DNA from: Paragyromitra xinjiangensis | Lineage: Eukaryota; Ascomycota; Pezizomycetes; Pezizales; Discinaceae | Reading direction: 5' to 3' | DNA length: 64,000 bases | Assembly: GCA_038503065.1 (NCBI GenBank) | Contig: JBCAMK010000018.1 | Location: 248,001 to 312,000 of the forward strand | Part shown: piece by piece, positions 47,401 through 59,844 of the stretch | How the letters are laid out: every line of letters starts with the position of its first letter | Position numbering within the stretch: position 1 is the first letter of the stretch | The notes under the pieces: generated by a model | The model's database searches: none | Seen by the model: only the letters and a program-made list of their open reading frames with translations | Told to the model about the DNA's origin: nothing | Program-made: the position numbers and the translations under genes

Positions 47401-50244
47401 CGTCTACCGACCCAGCGGCTGTGGATGCTCCGAAAACTCCTACAGTGCCAGCAAATATACAAAGGACTGCTCTTCCCACGCCGATGAGCGCTGTCCCTAC
47501 AGCACCATTGGCATCTACAGATGGAGCCGTGCCCGTCGTACCCACGGCTGCTCACCCGACCCCTATATTTCGTCCCAACACTCGACCACCACCACCCCAC
47601 ACGCAGCCTCAATCCAAAGTTTACAACCCCCTACCACCAAATCAACAGCCCCCAAGTCCGGGGCCCGATTACACCCCGATGCGTCCCACCCCACAGAGTG
47701 TCAAAGCTGCGCACACTGCACCGTCCCGTGATCCCGAGATGAAGCAGTTCGTCTCCCCATCCTTAGTCTATCGCCCGCCGACACCACCACCGCTTGTTAT
47801 AGATGTTGATTCTTCCCCGAGCCCACCGCCAGCAGAGATCTACTCTCCAGCTACAACAAGAGGAGCTAAGAGTTCTTCCCCACCGACAAAAACGCCGGCG
47901 AAGGGAAAATTTATGCCTCCTAAGACGGAGAAGTGTGATCATGATGCACCTTCAACGAACCAACATGAACGGAGAGCATCTCTCCAATCATCAGAGAATA
48001 CGCAGGATGAGGGCTCCGACGCTCCCAAGTTGACTAAGATCGTCAAGTTGCGTCTGAAGTCCCTAGAGTCGCTTGGTCACAATTCACCGGCTGCAGAATC
48101 TCCACCCCCTGCTGCAGTTACACCCACGAATAGTAATGCACAGCCAGCAGCAGTCAGCAAAGCCGTAACGATCGACCTCACAGCTTCCGCCACGCCAGAA
48201 CCGCAGATGAACCGTGCGTCTCAGCTTCCTGCCAGCGCGCCAGACCCCAGAAACTTTCACGAAACAGAACAGCAACTGCGCAACCCTCCTGCCGGAAGTT
48301 CGGAGTCTACTGCTCCCTCTCCTATTCAGCAGGCTGCCCCTATCCCACAATCTGCTCCTGCTAAGCAGAGCTCTAGACCGACTACACCCTCCCTTTTCAT
48401 ACCTATCGATAATATGAAGCCGCTGAAGAGGACGCAATATGATCCAGCGACTATCGCTCGGGATGTCCAGATTGCCACCGGGAGAAATCCGCAGTTGGCA
48501 CGTCCGCTTAATTCACATTTGGAAATTCTGCGGCTGGATAGGAGGTTTGCAATTGAGAATGCAGATTTGAGTACGCTGAGGTGGGATATTCTTGATCCGG
48601 ACCCGGTCAGATTCACTGTTGGGTATGATGCTAGGATTGACGACGACGATGATGATGGCGGGTTCGGTAGTGTAACAGGTGGTGGTGAGTCTGGAGGTGT
48701 GGATGTTGCTGCAGCGAGAGCATCGGTCATGTTTAGTAATCCAACCGCGATGAAGGGGATGGCTGATCAGGCCACTGCGCCGTCGCCGACACCGACAGGG
48801 AGGGGTCGTGGGAGGAGAAGAAGTGGACAGAGTATTTTGGGGGCGTCGGTTTTAAGCTACCAGAACTCGGAGCACGGGTCTAGGACTGTATCAAATGGCG
48901 CGGACAGCGCAGATGGGAGAAGGCGGGCTGCCTCGGCCAATGGTAATGGCAATACTAATGGCAATACCAATGATAGTCGGACAAACGGCAGCCAGACCAA
49001 TGGTAGTAATCTTGCTACTACTGGCGGGGGGTCGTGGGGTGGTTTTTCGGTTCCCGCGCCAAGGTCGAGTTCGAGGACTGGCAGCGGGCTGAGGAATGTT
49101 ATCACGCTGGATGCTGGGGGTGGAAGTGGGAGTGGAAATTTTGCTGTCGTTATCAGATCGCCCAGTGTTTCCTCTGTGGATAGAAACAGAGCTCCGGATG
49201 CGGCGAACGCGAAAAATCTCAAACGCAAACTCGATGACAGTGACAAAGAAAAAGGCACTCCTGCCACAAAAAGAGCCCCCAAGCCCGCTAAAGAGAAATC
49301 TCCGCCTAGAAGAATTGAGGAGGAGGAACCAATATTTGAGATGAGGCCATCGGGATTCAAAGTGTTCAAATGCAGATGGAAGTTTTGTCCCGCGGAGCTG
49401 CACAATTTCGAGACACTGCATAGGCATGTCATCAAAACCCACCGCAAGCTCGCCGACTACGGCGGATATCCGTGTCATTGGGAGGGCTGTTCACGATCGC
49501 CTACTAAGGAGATGAAGAAGTCTGCTGCGTCCAACAGGGGGTTGGGAAAGGTAGTCGCACAGAAAGTCACGTGGGATTTTGATACCCCGGAGCAGTGGGA
49601 GACGCATGTTGTCCAGTCGCATCTCGAGGGGGTGAAGAATGAGATTGGGGTTGGTCCATCCGTCGGCCCGTTCGGTATGCTTTACTCCTGCTCCTTTGCG
49701 TCTATTCTAGCCCCTCCAGTCGGATGCGGTTTCGCTAATTAGTCGACGAGTGATAGATCATGAAGCCGTTGTTAGCGATATCGATTATTTGTCAGATAGC
49801 TTCGGCCGCCAGATTACTCCTGTTGCTCGCCTAGCGCCAGTCGGACATGTTTTCTTACCGCCGCCGGGATACGAATCCTCTTCTCCACACTCAACACTGA
49901 TTAGACATGTACAGAGGGCTCGAGCGTTGGGTGCGGGGATGGAGGGTGATGAAACCGCAGATTTGAGGGAGAATGATGACGGGGTTGGAATAGGCACTGT
50001 TGTGCGAAGGATTGTTGCAGCGGAAGACGGAGCTATAGGACTACATGGAGGAGGCTCCAGTAGAAGTCCCGAGAGTGCGAGGAAGAAAGCGAAAGGGAAG
50101 GATAAGGGAAAGGAAAGGGCAGTAGAGAAGGAAAAGCTGGACAAAGAAAAACCACTAGAGAGTTCAGGAGGGGGGAGTAATGGAGCGGGGCCGAGTAATG
50201 GCGGGGCATTTACTGTGTATGATGATGAAGAGTATTCTCTTTAA
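44430..50244 (+). CDS. Large P/Q-rich nuclear protein with AT-hook and C2H2 zinc fingers
   Basis: Two exons, 44430-49674 and 49757-50244, encode 1,910 residues. The 82-nt intron ends at GATAG, which is required to keep frame. Residues 1-820 are disordered and rich in P, Q, T and S. A compact block at about 824-886 (HIRTAKAVSKYLTKTSGHCL ... GYQFHRGNFSRFLLAEV) looks folded. An AT-hook (KKGRGRPRKSA) lies near 965. Another conserved-looking block (RTQYDPATIARDVQIATGRN) lies near 1,330, ending DLSTLRWDILDPDP. A basic nuclear-localisation stretch follows. A C2H2 finger (CRWKFC ... HRHVIKTH) and a second, insertion-bearing one (CHWEGC ... HVVQSH) lie at about 1,647-1,735. It is probably a DNA-binding chromatin or transcription regulator; no target can be named. 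The frame is open upstream to 44367, but without an ATG. Confidence 0.85.
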
Positions 50245-51111
50245 TTTTGTCTGCTATCTCGACGGCTCTTTCCTTTCCTCAACTTTACTTACGGCCAAAG
50301 TTATGTTTGACTAGTAGAATTATCTCTTGTTTCTTCTACCTTATATATTTTCGCCCTTACCCGGCTTGTCAGGGGAGCAAGGTGTTTTGATATTTTTCTT
50401 CCTTTCCTCGGTTTATGGGAAAGGTGGTCTCTAGTCTTTGGAATCTGTATGAATCTAGCAGGCGAGTTCATATTAGGCATAGTCTTGATCACATATTATT
50501 AAAGTAGTTATATGATACAAATGAGAATGAAATTGAACAGAAGATGTACTAGAAACATAGTGAACAAAGTTACTTAGCTCACTTTCAAGATTGAATCCGT
50601 TGCCGACAGACGCCCGAAGCAAGTACTAGACCTAGATACCCCATATGAATAGGCATGAGAGATAACAATGTGCCCCCGGACCCCGGACAATTCCGCGGGA
50701 CAATGATTCTTGGTATTTCTCGTAACCAGGCCCCGGATACCTTCATTATTACAAATTTTTAGACAACGCCCAGAACCCTATAAACCAGGTAAGTCCCCAA
50801 ATTTTAAGTTTCGAAATCCCCGCAAAAACTGGAGGTGGGCTGAGGAAGGACTTAGAGCCGCTATTATCCTTGATATAGATAGGTGTGGAACGGGTAGAGG
50901 AATCACTCACCAGTATTTTATCGCTAACCTCCAGAAAACTCGCCAGTCAAGACTCTCCCATTGACAAACTTCATGATCGATATCTAGGGTACTATATTCC
51001 ACATACAATTCAACGGAAGATCTAGGATATTTTTCGTTCGAAATTGATCCTCTAGTCTCACCCACTAGAAATCTAAGCCTTACATAAGCGCCCTAACCTA
51101 TCTCCCCTTAT
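50245..51111. other. Intergenic, no gene seen
   Basis: 3' flank of the C2H2 gene. The ORF 50710-50964 is unsupported. Confidence 0.4.
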
Positions 51112-51113
51112 TA

Positions 51114-51284
51114 CAGTACCAAAAAATGGGGTGGATCTACTACCGTATTTTTAGAAAATGCTGTATCAATTCTGGAGCGCTGCTGCATTTGCTGATAAAT
51201 CCCGTAGCACTGCGGAATTAATCCAGCATTTTTTTAGAATACTGTAAAAATGCTGTACCAATCGCATCCCCCTTTTTGGCACTG
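51114..51284. mobile_element. Small TA-flanked MITE, 171 bp
   Basis: The ends are CAGTACCAAAAAATGGGG and CCCCTTTTTGGCACTG, imperfect inverted repeats, flanked by TA on both sides (51112-51113, 51285-51286). TIRs starting CAGT with TA duplication are typical of Tc1/mariner-type elements. The interior has the motif TGCTGTAYCAAT twice and is A/T-rich, with no coding capacity. Confidence 0.6.
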
Positions 51285-51290
51285 TAGTCT

Positions 51291-51600
51291 TCCTCCATAT
51301 CGAAAATCTGCAGCACCCCAGATACTATTTCCTTCTCGGAGCTTTTCTTGAGACCCCACTCCTTGATCTCCATCTTAAGCTATGCTCCACTAAATAGATC
51401 GTTTAAAACTAGAAAATGCGGCTGGGCCACCTGTACCTGCGAACACAGAAGGTACATACCAACAGGCGCAAAGGAAGATGTAATTATAACTGGGCGTGCA
51501 TAAAAGCCACGATCTTTTACCATAATTCCGCTGGATTCCCTAGAACTAAGGATTAGTTCATCATCTATGTAGAACTATATATATTTATCCGCCATTTCCG
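51291..51600 (-). pseudogene. Decayed copy of the 5' part of the Clr5-domain gene
   Basis: Read on the minus strand, this segment lines up with the first two exons and intron of the intact gene at 54194-53673. A stretch of FYIDDELILSS type corresponds to LYLDEDLSLT, SGIMVKDRGFYA to REIMAKEHDFYA, and EIKEWGLKKSSEKEIVSGVLQI to the RIRKWKISKN ... VSAMLQI region. The intron position is also recognisable. Stops and frameshifts interrupt it, and nothing matching the downstream exons was seen. The small MITE (51114-51284) lies directly next to the end of the homology. Confidence 0.65.
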
Positions 51601-52122
51601 GATGCGGATCGATCAACAAGATAAATAAATAAAAAACCAAACATCCTGTCCTTGGCCTTATCTCGCACCAAACCTGATCCGGACTAGCGCGCCATCCATA
51701 CATGGGAAGCTGTGCTATGTGTGGTCGATACGAAGTAAATCGGCTACGCCACTAGTAAACCCGATTAGGTCTGGCGCGAGACAATCCTAGGTACTTCGTA
51801 ACGACCGCTGACCAAAACAATTTTTCCACTGCAAAATAAATTTACAATCCTGGATTCTTTGGGAAAACTTGCTATCCCGTACGAGATCCACTGGATTCTC
51901 GGTGTCCGGCATAACGAGGTGCGACTGTATTGGTTTTTGTGGATGGCAGTCATAACGGCAAGTAATGAATTACAGGTTGCGTGGGATGGAGTGGCTGTGG
52001 TGTGGTTGTTGTAGGGTAGATCAAACCCGAAGAGTAGATTAAACCTTTGCTCATAATTATAATACATATATCATTAAATCATTTGACCCACTTAAATTAC
52101 ACATACTTTTTTTCCGTCTCTT

Positions 52123-52710
52123 TCACATGGTCATTCGCGATAGCTCTTCTAGGCAGAATTGCGAGACTCTCAAAGATATCTCCAGCCACTCACCCCCCAG
52201 GACCCGTGCTTCCTCCAAAAATCCCTCCCCCAGCGGCACTCCCTCCAATGCCTCCTCTAATTCTGCCTCTAATCTTGCATCCCCCAACCGTCTTTTCTTC
52301 AGCATCATTGTCATCTCCAATATTGCCCCGCTTAGTAGGTTTATCTTCTTCACAACCAGTTCCTTCAGTAGTCGTGCTCTCCCCAGAAGTATTTCCTCCC
52401 ACGACCAAGCCTGCTCAGAAACTTCCTCCTCTTCCCCTCTTCCCTCTTTCCCCCCTTCCCCTTCCTCCACTAGTTCCCCCAACGATAGTCGTACTTTCTC
52501 CAAAATTTCCTTTGCCAACAATTCCGACTCCTCCTTCAGCAACCATGATTCCTTTAACCATGATTCCTCTAGCGCTACCTCCTTTAGTGATGCTTCATCC
52601 AATGACCGTGCTACCTCCAGTATCCTCGCCCCCTCGTGTAATGCCTTCTCCAGTAGCTGCGCTTGTTCAAACAGTTCCCTTCCTATCAGCATTGCCCTCC
52701 TCTGCCTTAA
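52123..52710. repeat. Degenerate minisatellite coding the Clr5 protein tail
   Basis: Pyrimidine-rich units with TCCT/CCTC cores recur with short multiple-of-three spacing on the plus strand (for example CCATGATTCCT repeated with small changes at about 52544-52571). Because the period keeps frame and lacks stops, long ORFs are open in several frames of both strands. Confidence 0.65.
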
Positions 52711-54194
52711 ACCCTCTTCCGACCATGTCTTAATACCCAAAATGGGCTTCACCGGCTGCGTCTCCGTATACAGTTCACCGTTTATCAAAACAACATCACA
52801 GGACAGAATTCCTTTCTGACGTGCGTGGTACTCTTCGTAGTGGTGAAACAATTCGTCCATAGAAAGAAGCGAGATACCACAGCAAGAAGATAGTTCGAAT
52901 TTATGTTTTGGATGGGACGAAGACGTACGAAAACTGAAGGTTGACCCTCCAGCCATCACGACGCTAACATGCCAAGAGAGAAAAAAATCAGACCCCGTCA
53001 ATGTGATTGGAATACCCACCAACGGGGCAGTTAAAGTCGCGAGAAATACTCGCAAACTCTGAAATAGGACGGAACATGATCTACTTACTCGTTTTGTATC
53101 CAACTCCCTATCGTACTCGCAGCACCCCGTCCTGGGCTCTTCCATAAAATATCGCTCGAATTTCGCTCTATCTCGCCGCGATCGCTTATTGTTTCCCCCG
53201 ATTGAGGTTTATCAGACGTACTGCGCTGCGACACCCTAACAATAGGGCCTCCGACAAATTCATTGCCGTGGTAGATATCTCTAAAGCCTCTATAGTTGTC
53301 GCAAAGAAAATCTCGACCCTCACCTCCCAAAATTAAGCTATCGTCCATCGTCCCCTCATAAGGCAAGTTCGCTGTATTCAAACCCTGGGGCCTCTGCGCA
53401 TGCGCAGCCGGCATAAAATCCAAGGATAGGCCTGATGGAGATCGATCGCTACTAATACCTTCTAGATCGCTAGATACTGACATCGCATCCACCGGTGCCA
53501 CCTCCGTTGGAACTGCATCCACATAATCACCAGAATTATACACGTTGGCGCATGTGGCCCCTGGTTCGGAAGTCTCGGGGCCTGGAGTATAGTAGTCCAC
53601 ATCCGGCGGTGTAGCTGCAGCAAAATAGTGTTAGAGCCACATCCTATTTGAAACTCAGTTCCTTAATCTCACCTGCCAGAAAGCTTGGCCCTTCGTCCAG
53701 TGCATGCATTAGCTCCAGTTTTCCACGCCAGCGCTCCAACCTTCCTTCTTCTACTGGTTTCCCATTATACCGAAAGTTTGTTGGCTTTCCCTCAAGTGCC
53801 CGTTTATTTTCAATTTGTAGCATTGCAGATACGGTTTCCTTCTTAAGGTTTTTCGAAATTTTCCATTTCCTGATCCTCTTCTTAAACTGTGCTTCACTAG
53901 ATGAATCGCCAAAAAAGTTAGGGAAATGATATTTTATCCACGTGTAAATACAACACAACAAAGAGTAGACACTATAATCAAAGGTCGCACATACTTTGCA
54001 TAAAAGTCATGTTCTTTTGCCATGATTTCCCTGACCTGAGTAAGGCTTAAATCCTCATCAAGGTAGAGTCGCACGAAAGTATCATGCTGCCCATTCCACT
54101 CCTCGGCTGTGAGTTCACGTGCCCTGTATCCACGTTCCCAGTCGGGATCTTCCCACGAGAGGTTGGAAGGATGAGTCTCTAGAATTTGATCCAT
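52123..54194 (-). CDS. Clr5-domain protein with repeat-built C-terminal tail
   Basis: Four exons on the minus strand: 54194-53995, 53896-53673, 53614-53089 and 52963-52123, giving 596 residues. Residues 31-82 form a Clr5 domain (W.. ...VRLYLDEDLSLTQVREIM, then FYANEAQFKKRIRKWKISKN), the family named after the fission yeast silencing factor Clr5. The middle (about 142-316) is disordered. From about residue 400 the protein is a long run of L/E/A/K-rich, roughly seven-residue units (for example ARILEVARSLDEASLKE), predicted to be an amphipathic helix. The matching DNA (52123-52710) is a degenerate tandem repeat. All three introns have consistent phases. Clr5-domain genes are numerous in Pezizomycotina and mostly uncharacterised. 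A role in DNA or chromatin binding is only inferred. Confidence 0.8.
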
Positions 54195-56534
54195 AATAAG
54201 ATACCAGAATTTCTAGGGCAGAGTGCAAATTAGGGGCATAAAGTCTGTCTTTGCGTTAGAAATTTAATAAAAATCGCGTTCAGGTGTGTGATCTTTGGGT
54301 TATATACCGTATTATCCCGACCATAGCGAACTGGATCGTATGGTCCAAACACACTTAAACTCTAACCTGTAGTTGAGCCTCACGGGTGCCTCCAGCTGAC
54401 CACCACACTGATTTATTACCTTGGCACCAATTCCCGCCTAACTCGGTTAGCCAAGCGACGGAGCATGTAAGGGGTTATCCCCACTAACTACATATGTACT
54501 TACTCGCCCAAACAAAAGTATCCTACAGAGAACATACGTCCTGGACAGGGGTAAAGTTGCAGCATTGGCCAGGCAAAGGTTTCCCGCAGCAAACACAAAA
54601 CTCTAAATAAATCGGCATCGGTCCAACTCTTCCGCGGGAAAGGAAAGCACAATGATCTTAGCGAATCGGCACCCACATCGCCTACTAAAAAGTACTCGTA
54701 CACCAGGACCTGTTACGGAGTCATGCACGGATATTTCGCTACAAAAATTCACCCCTCATGTTTTCAGGTTTATACCTTAGTGCACGAGTATCCAAATAAG
54801 ACTCTTCCAACTTGACCAAAAGCAAGTAACCTGCTTTACTAGTCCAATAGCTAAGCACCCCGGCTACGTACTAAGGCCATTGGTAAAACAGTACCGTGGT
54901 CAGTATCAATCCTAGATAGAGAAAATATCACTTTAGACAGAAAGACACGGATTCTCCTCGGAGCCAGATCCGAGACATTCTGTCATCAAGGAAATGATCG
55001 AAACCCTCAAACTTTCTGAGGCGAAGTCACTCAGCCACCATATACACATAAACCCACGGGATATGGAAGCTAACGTCACAATCAGCAAAGGATAAACCAA
55101 CCGCAGCTATAGATTTACTCGCAAATTAAGCCCTGATAAACACTTTGCACCTTTACTAGTCTAAAATTAAGGGCACCTGGCGCCTCAAGACTGCGGCTAT
55201 ATATAACCAAAATCCAAGTTTTAGAGATTCCTTCACAGCTCACGTATAATAATGGAACTAGAAATTACGATCTACTAGACCCTACATACAGCCCAACGTC
55301 CCTCAAGACCGGCATTTGGTATCACCGTCTGTTAGAGTCAAACTCCCCACAGTAAGATGTCATGACCATAATGCGTACTGCTATACCGAACCCCCATATC
55401 CCACCAACCAAGACATTTCCACAGCCGCTCTGCATATGGCCGACTAACATCAATGTGAGACACGTGAGGGGTCTGCTAAACCCCACAAAGGAAGAATATC
55501 CCAGTAATAGATACGCAAATAATAGCATAGAAATCGAATGAGGAACTAAAAGGGGAAATATCACCAGCAGCCAAGAAAAAACGACAGTTGACCTCCCTAT
55601 GGTGCACGGTATATCCATGCATACATGTATGCTCGGCGAGTTTTCCCTAGTACACTAGCTCCGATCCGCGGAGAACACGAAAAGAAAACATTACACAATG
55701 ACAACACTCTATTGCAACCTGAGTGGCAAGACTCCCGGTACTAGATTAGGCCATGAGGCTCTCTTCGATATCTTAAAAGCACAAATGATTACCAACGTTT
55801 CCCCATGCGATGGAGGGGCGCCAGAGGGGCGCTCGGAGGTTCCCGAGTCCCAAAACAAGATTAGCTCTTTTCGAAAACATACCTTTGGCGAAGTAAGAGA
55901 TAGGGTACCCAAGCGGGCTTGCTTCAGCACACTACTAGGATTAGGCTACCTGAAAACAAGGGTATGGGTTTAGCCAACCAAGTTGTAAAGCGTTGCCGCA
56001 GACGAACCAAGACCCACTGCCGCCGATTTCCAGATATTTATAGTAGAGCACGAGTACAGATAAATGTGTGTGGGCAATCCATATAGCTACTGAGGTCTAG
56101 TGGCGGGCGCAAGGCGTCCCATGACTCATCGCTATTAATATATCTATATCTCCATCAAACGTTGACGTCGACAATCTCGTGCACATTCGTTGATATTGGC
56201 CAAGTGCAAACACATTAACCCCGAGAACAACACAATTAAGTCCTTTTATTTCCCAAAGCGCTAGGTGCCCCACAAAAACTTTTCCCTTGAAGACCTCGCA
56301 GCAATCGCTTCATGTCGCTTCATGTACTTAATGAATCCATCATCATCATCCCCGTCGCAAACGCAAGAGGATAGAACTTACTCCCCAGCGTCGCTAATAG
56401 TGCCACACATACCAAACATGGGTTAGTATCAACATTAAAAAGGTTTCTATAAGCTATAAGCTCCGTATCCCAGTAGCTACCTCCAACAACAAGACACGAA
56501 TACCTTAATCTACCATATTTATCATTAAATGGAT

Positions 56535-56566
<32 letters not shown>

Positions 56567-59500
56567 TATTTATCATCATCGAATATCACTCGTCCATATT
56601 GTCACTAAACCAGAGGCTACGCATCCTCAATTCAGATCCTCCGCCATGCTAAAATTTCCCACACCTAGCTTTGTAGGTTGCGATTGGCACGGCTTTTCTA
56701 GCGAGACACGCGTAAATACAGGTTGACGCTATTTTCTCATTCCCACACCCTAGCAGTCAAAACCACATGACGCGCAAGCACCACGTGAAAAATTAGCCAT
56801 AGAAATGCGTGGCATTATTAACCAAAAAAAACTCCCGTGGCGCTCCCAAAACCCTGAAAGTTGATATAGTGCGCGCACTCTTAAATGTAGACCATGCTTT
56901 TTAGGCCGATATTCCAACACTCACACCCGACAGAATTGCTAGCAAATCCAGGATAGTAGTGATAAAACTCAATAGATCTTTACAGAGGATGGATCCTAGG
57001 GTTGCTATGAAATAAAACCCCACTTTTGGTCGTGAAAAGTGGTTCTAAGAGGTGCCCTACACCATAAGTAATCGATCGATCGATCGATACGCTTAGGCTA
57101 TGGCGGCACACAAGGCATACTAAAATAAAAAATAAACAATATAAATACAAAACAACATAAACACTAACAAATCCATAGCAAGCACACAAAACAAACATAT
57201 CAAACACTATTCCTTAACAATTTATCGCCCCAAATCCCCATACCCCCATCCTAACTCTTCGCTCCCCTTCTCAGCTTCATCTTTTGCTCCTCTGCACGCT
57301 CATTTAAACTCCTTCCATATACCCTACAAGTGATGAGATATACGCAGGAGAAGGCATACATGACAACCTAATCTTGAAGGTCAACTGACGTATCTTTAGC
57401 AATTAGGAACACGTGTTCAGATGGAAATATGTTTAGAGCAGCTGGCTATAAAGATACCAAGATTAAAAAATTTAGGAGGAAACGCTGAGTTTGGTGCGGT
57501 GTTTGGCGCGCTTGGTAAAACAGTGGCGTTCAACCCATAGATTTGATTGGTCGACATTCAAGACTTCATCTGCCAAACGAGGTCACCTCACGTACTTAAG
57601 CGATGGTTACAGCACTACATGTAATTTCAAAATATTAATGGAATGATAAGAAAAGGGGGGATTTAAGTAAAACCCCAAGATGCAATCCGTACAGACCGTT
57701 ATAATTAATCTAGTCTCTGTACCACATATAAAGTAACTTAATTATAACGCCACAACCGGTTCTGATTATCCCATAATCCGGTAGGAAATGGTGCCCCCCA
57801 GAGTGGCGGTGGCTAGACACAGAATCGTAGCTTAGTCAATTGGAAACTAACCAATCAAGATCTAGCCCTCTAAAGGGGGGTAGCTTTACTAGACTATGGG
57901 ATAGTAACCCCATGTTGATTTTTCGAGCTTCCCCTCAATGCCATGGTACATGCCTCATCCACAGCAGCTTCTTTTGAGGAATGCAGATGCCACTGCCAAA
58001 GGTGATTGCCTATCCTTGAGTCTCTGGTGAATAAACGGCAGAGCACCTGTGGACCAATTTCTGGTCGCATCCATTCTGAACACCCTAACTTTGAGGAGTT
58101 CCGAGTCACATCAAATTCTCGAATCAAACTTGATGGGCAAAATTGCGCGAAATCTCTAAACCACAAAAATCCGTAATGAGGTCATTGTAACAGTTCAGAA
58201 ACTAGCAAGTGAGTGCCGTAGCGAATGAGTGAATTAATAGATCAGCAAAGCCAAATCATCGGAAGTATTTTCAAACGGCTCGAAGGCCTCCTAGACCAGG
58301 GACACTGGCAAGAGACATATGACACCATATATCAGCCTTAAATTCGGGAAAGCGATAGGTTCCACGGCACCATCGGAAGGGAAAATAGAAAATCTCTATA
58401 ATCTCCTATCCGCTACTTTAAATATGTAGAGCTAAATGCGCATATAGATAGACAACCAAACCATAAGCTTACCGGGATATATCGATATAGTTAACCAGCC
58501 CAGAGATAGTAGTATGTGAGAACGGCAAGTTCAGAGGATTAACCTGCAGAACTATCATGATCAACAAGAATAAGCAAATACTCAGAAAGGTAGATAGAGT
58601 CGAAGAGAAGCGACAAGCAAATGAACAAATAAAGAGAACGAATAAAGCCTTTGCCAAACCATCCCTAGAATAGTTGAGAAAATTCTGGTTCCTAGATATA
58701 TAATCTAGATCTATAGAACGCTCGAACAAATAATATGTCTGGCCTAATAACGAGGCTTAGGCAACCTCTAATACTACATGTAGTTATCAATGCAAAAAAT
58801 CTAGACGATGATCACATTACATAAGAAAGACATTCGGAAAACGCTTGGGGTAGGATTGTTGGTGTTCGAACTTGCGATATCACCCCGATATACCTCTGTC
58901 TGCGCTTGTTCCACCACATCAGTCGACGTCAGTCTTTCGCTCTACAACAATATTTTGCAACAGAACCAGTCAGACCGCCTCGAATTGAGGTACAACATAC
59001 TGGTAGATTCATCGAACCGCTGACGAATGGAAGAGTTCTTCATTTTCTCGATACTTCCATGCTCTTCAGCAACAGGTACTCATCAATTACAATACCGATA
59101 AAACCTCGCTAAACACCTTGTGCATTGTTCATGATTGCAGCTCGTCACCATAAAGGTTCAAATATGTCCCCATGGCAAGAAGTTGAGATCAGCTGAGATC
59201 CAAATATAGAGCCAACCCACACTCAGTCCCAGGTCTAAGCCCTGAAATTCAAGTTGATCCTAGGAATCCAGATAAGTCGTCATCGGAGTTTATACTAGCC
59301 AGTCCCATCGCTACATCCAAATAAATGCACATGACCAATCTTGTGTGCGTTATCTCTTATCAAACTTCCCTATAGATACATGTAGGGTCAACCCAAACCA
59401 GACACTTGCATCAAAGTCGACAAACTTCTCTACAAACCTCCTGACGAATACAAATTTGCCCAAGCCAGAACCTACGCACAACCACCTTCATCGGTCTTCT

Positions 59501-59844
59501 ATTTTCTTGAGGGAAACGGGTTGTGCTCGTAACTGTGCGCACCTCCCGCCCTTTGGTGATAGTACTGCCCCTTTCACTTAACCATTCTATTTTTCCCCAT
59601 CCCGATTTCTCCCGATTTCCCCAGCCTGGAACTCTGTACTAACCCGTCCCGAAAACCCCAAGGTTAATGCTCTTCCGTGCCAACTTAAGACAATTAAAAG
59701 CAAATCAAAACAAGCTAAGGCCGTTTGAATGAGCATCAGAGCAGGCAATTATAAACATAAATTTGAGCAGTTGAACTAGAAACAACACATACCCACACAT
59801 ACCATCACAACCTACGATTCAGAGGTATTATAATTCTCTACAAC
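54195..59844. other. Gene-poor region of about 5.6 kb
   Basis: No gene is supported. Short hydrophobic ORFs (55322-55618 and 58469-58729 on -) have no family features. Simple repeats include a TAC array at about 56534-56561 and GATC repeats at about 57071-57088. Confidence 0.45.
56534..56561. repeat. (TAC)n microsatellite
   Basis: Nine consecutive TAC units followed by CACCA, visible directly. Confidence 0.9.

Noticed and set aside
52047..52819. Two overlapping plus ORFs (P/L-rich and S-rich)
   Set aside because: Produced by the minisatellite being open in all frames; the minus frame joins to the Clr5 exons.
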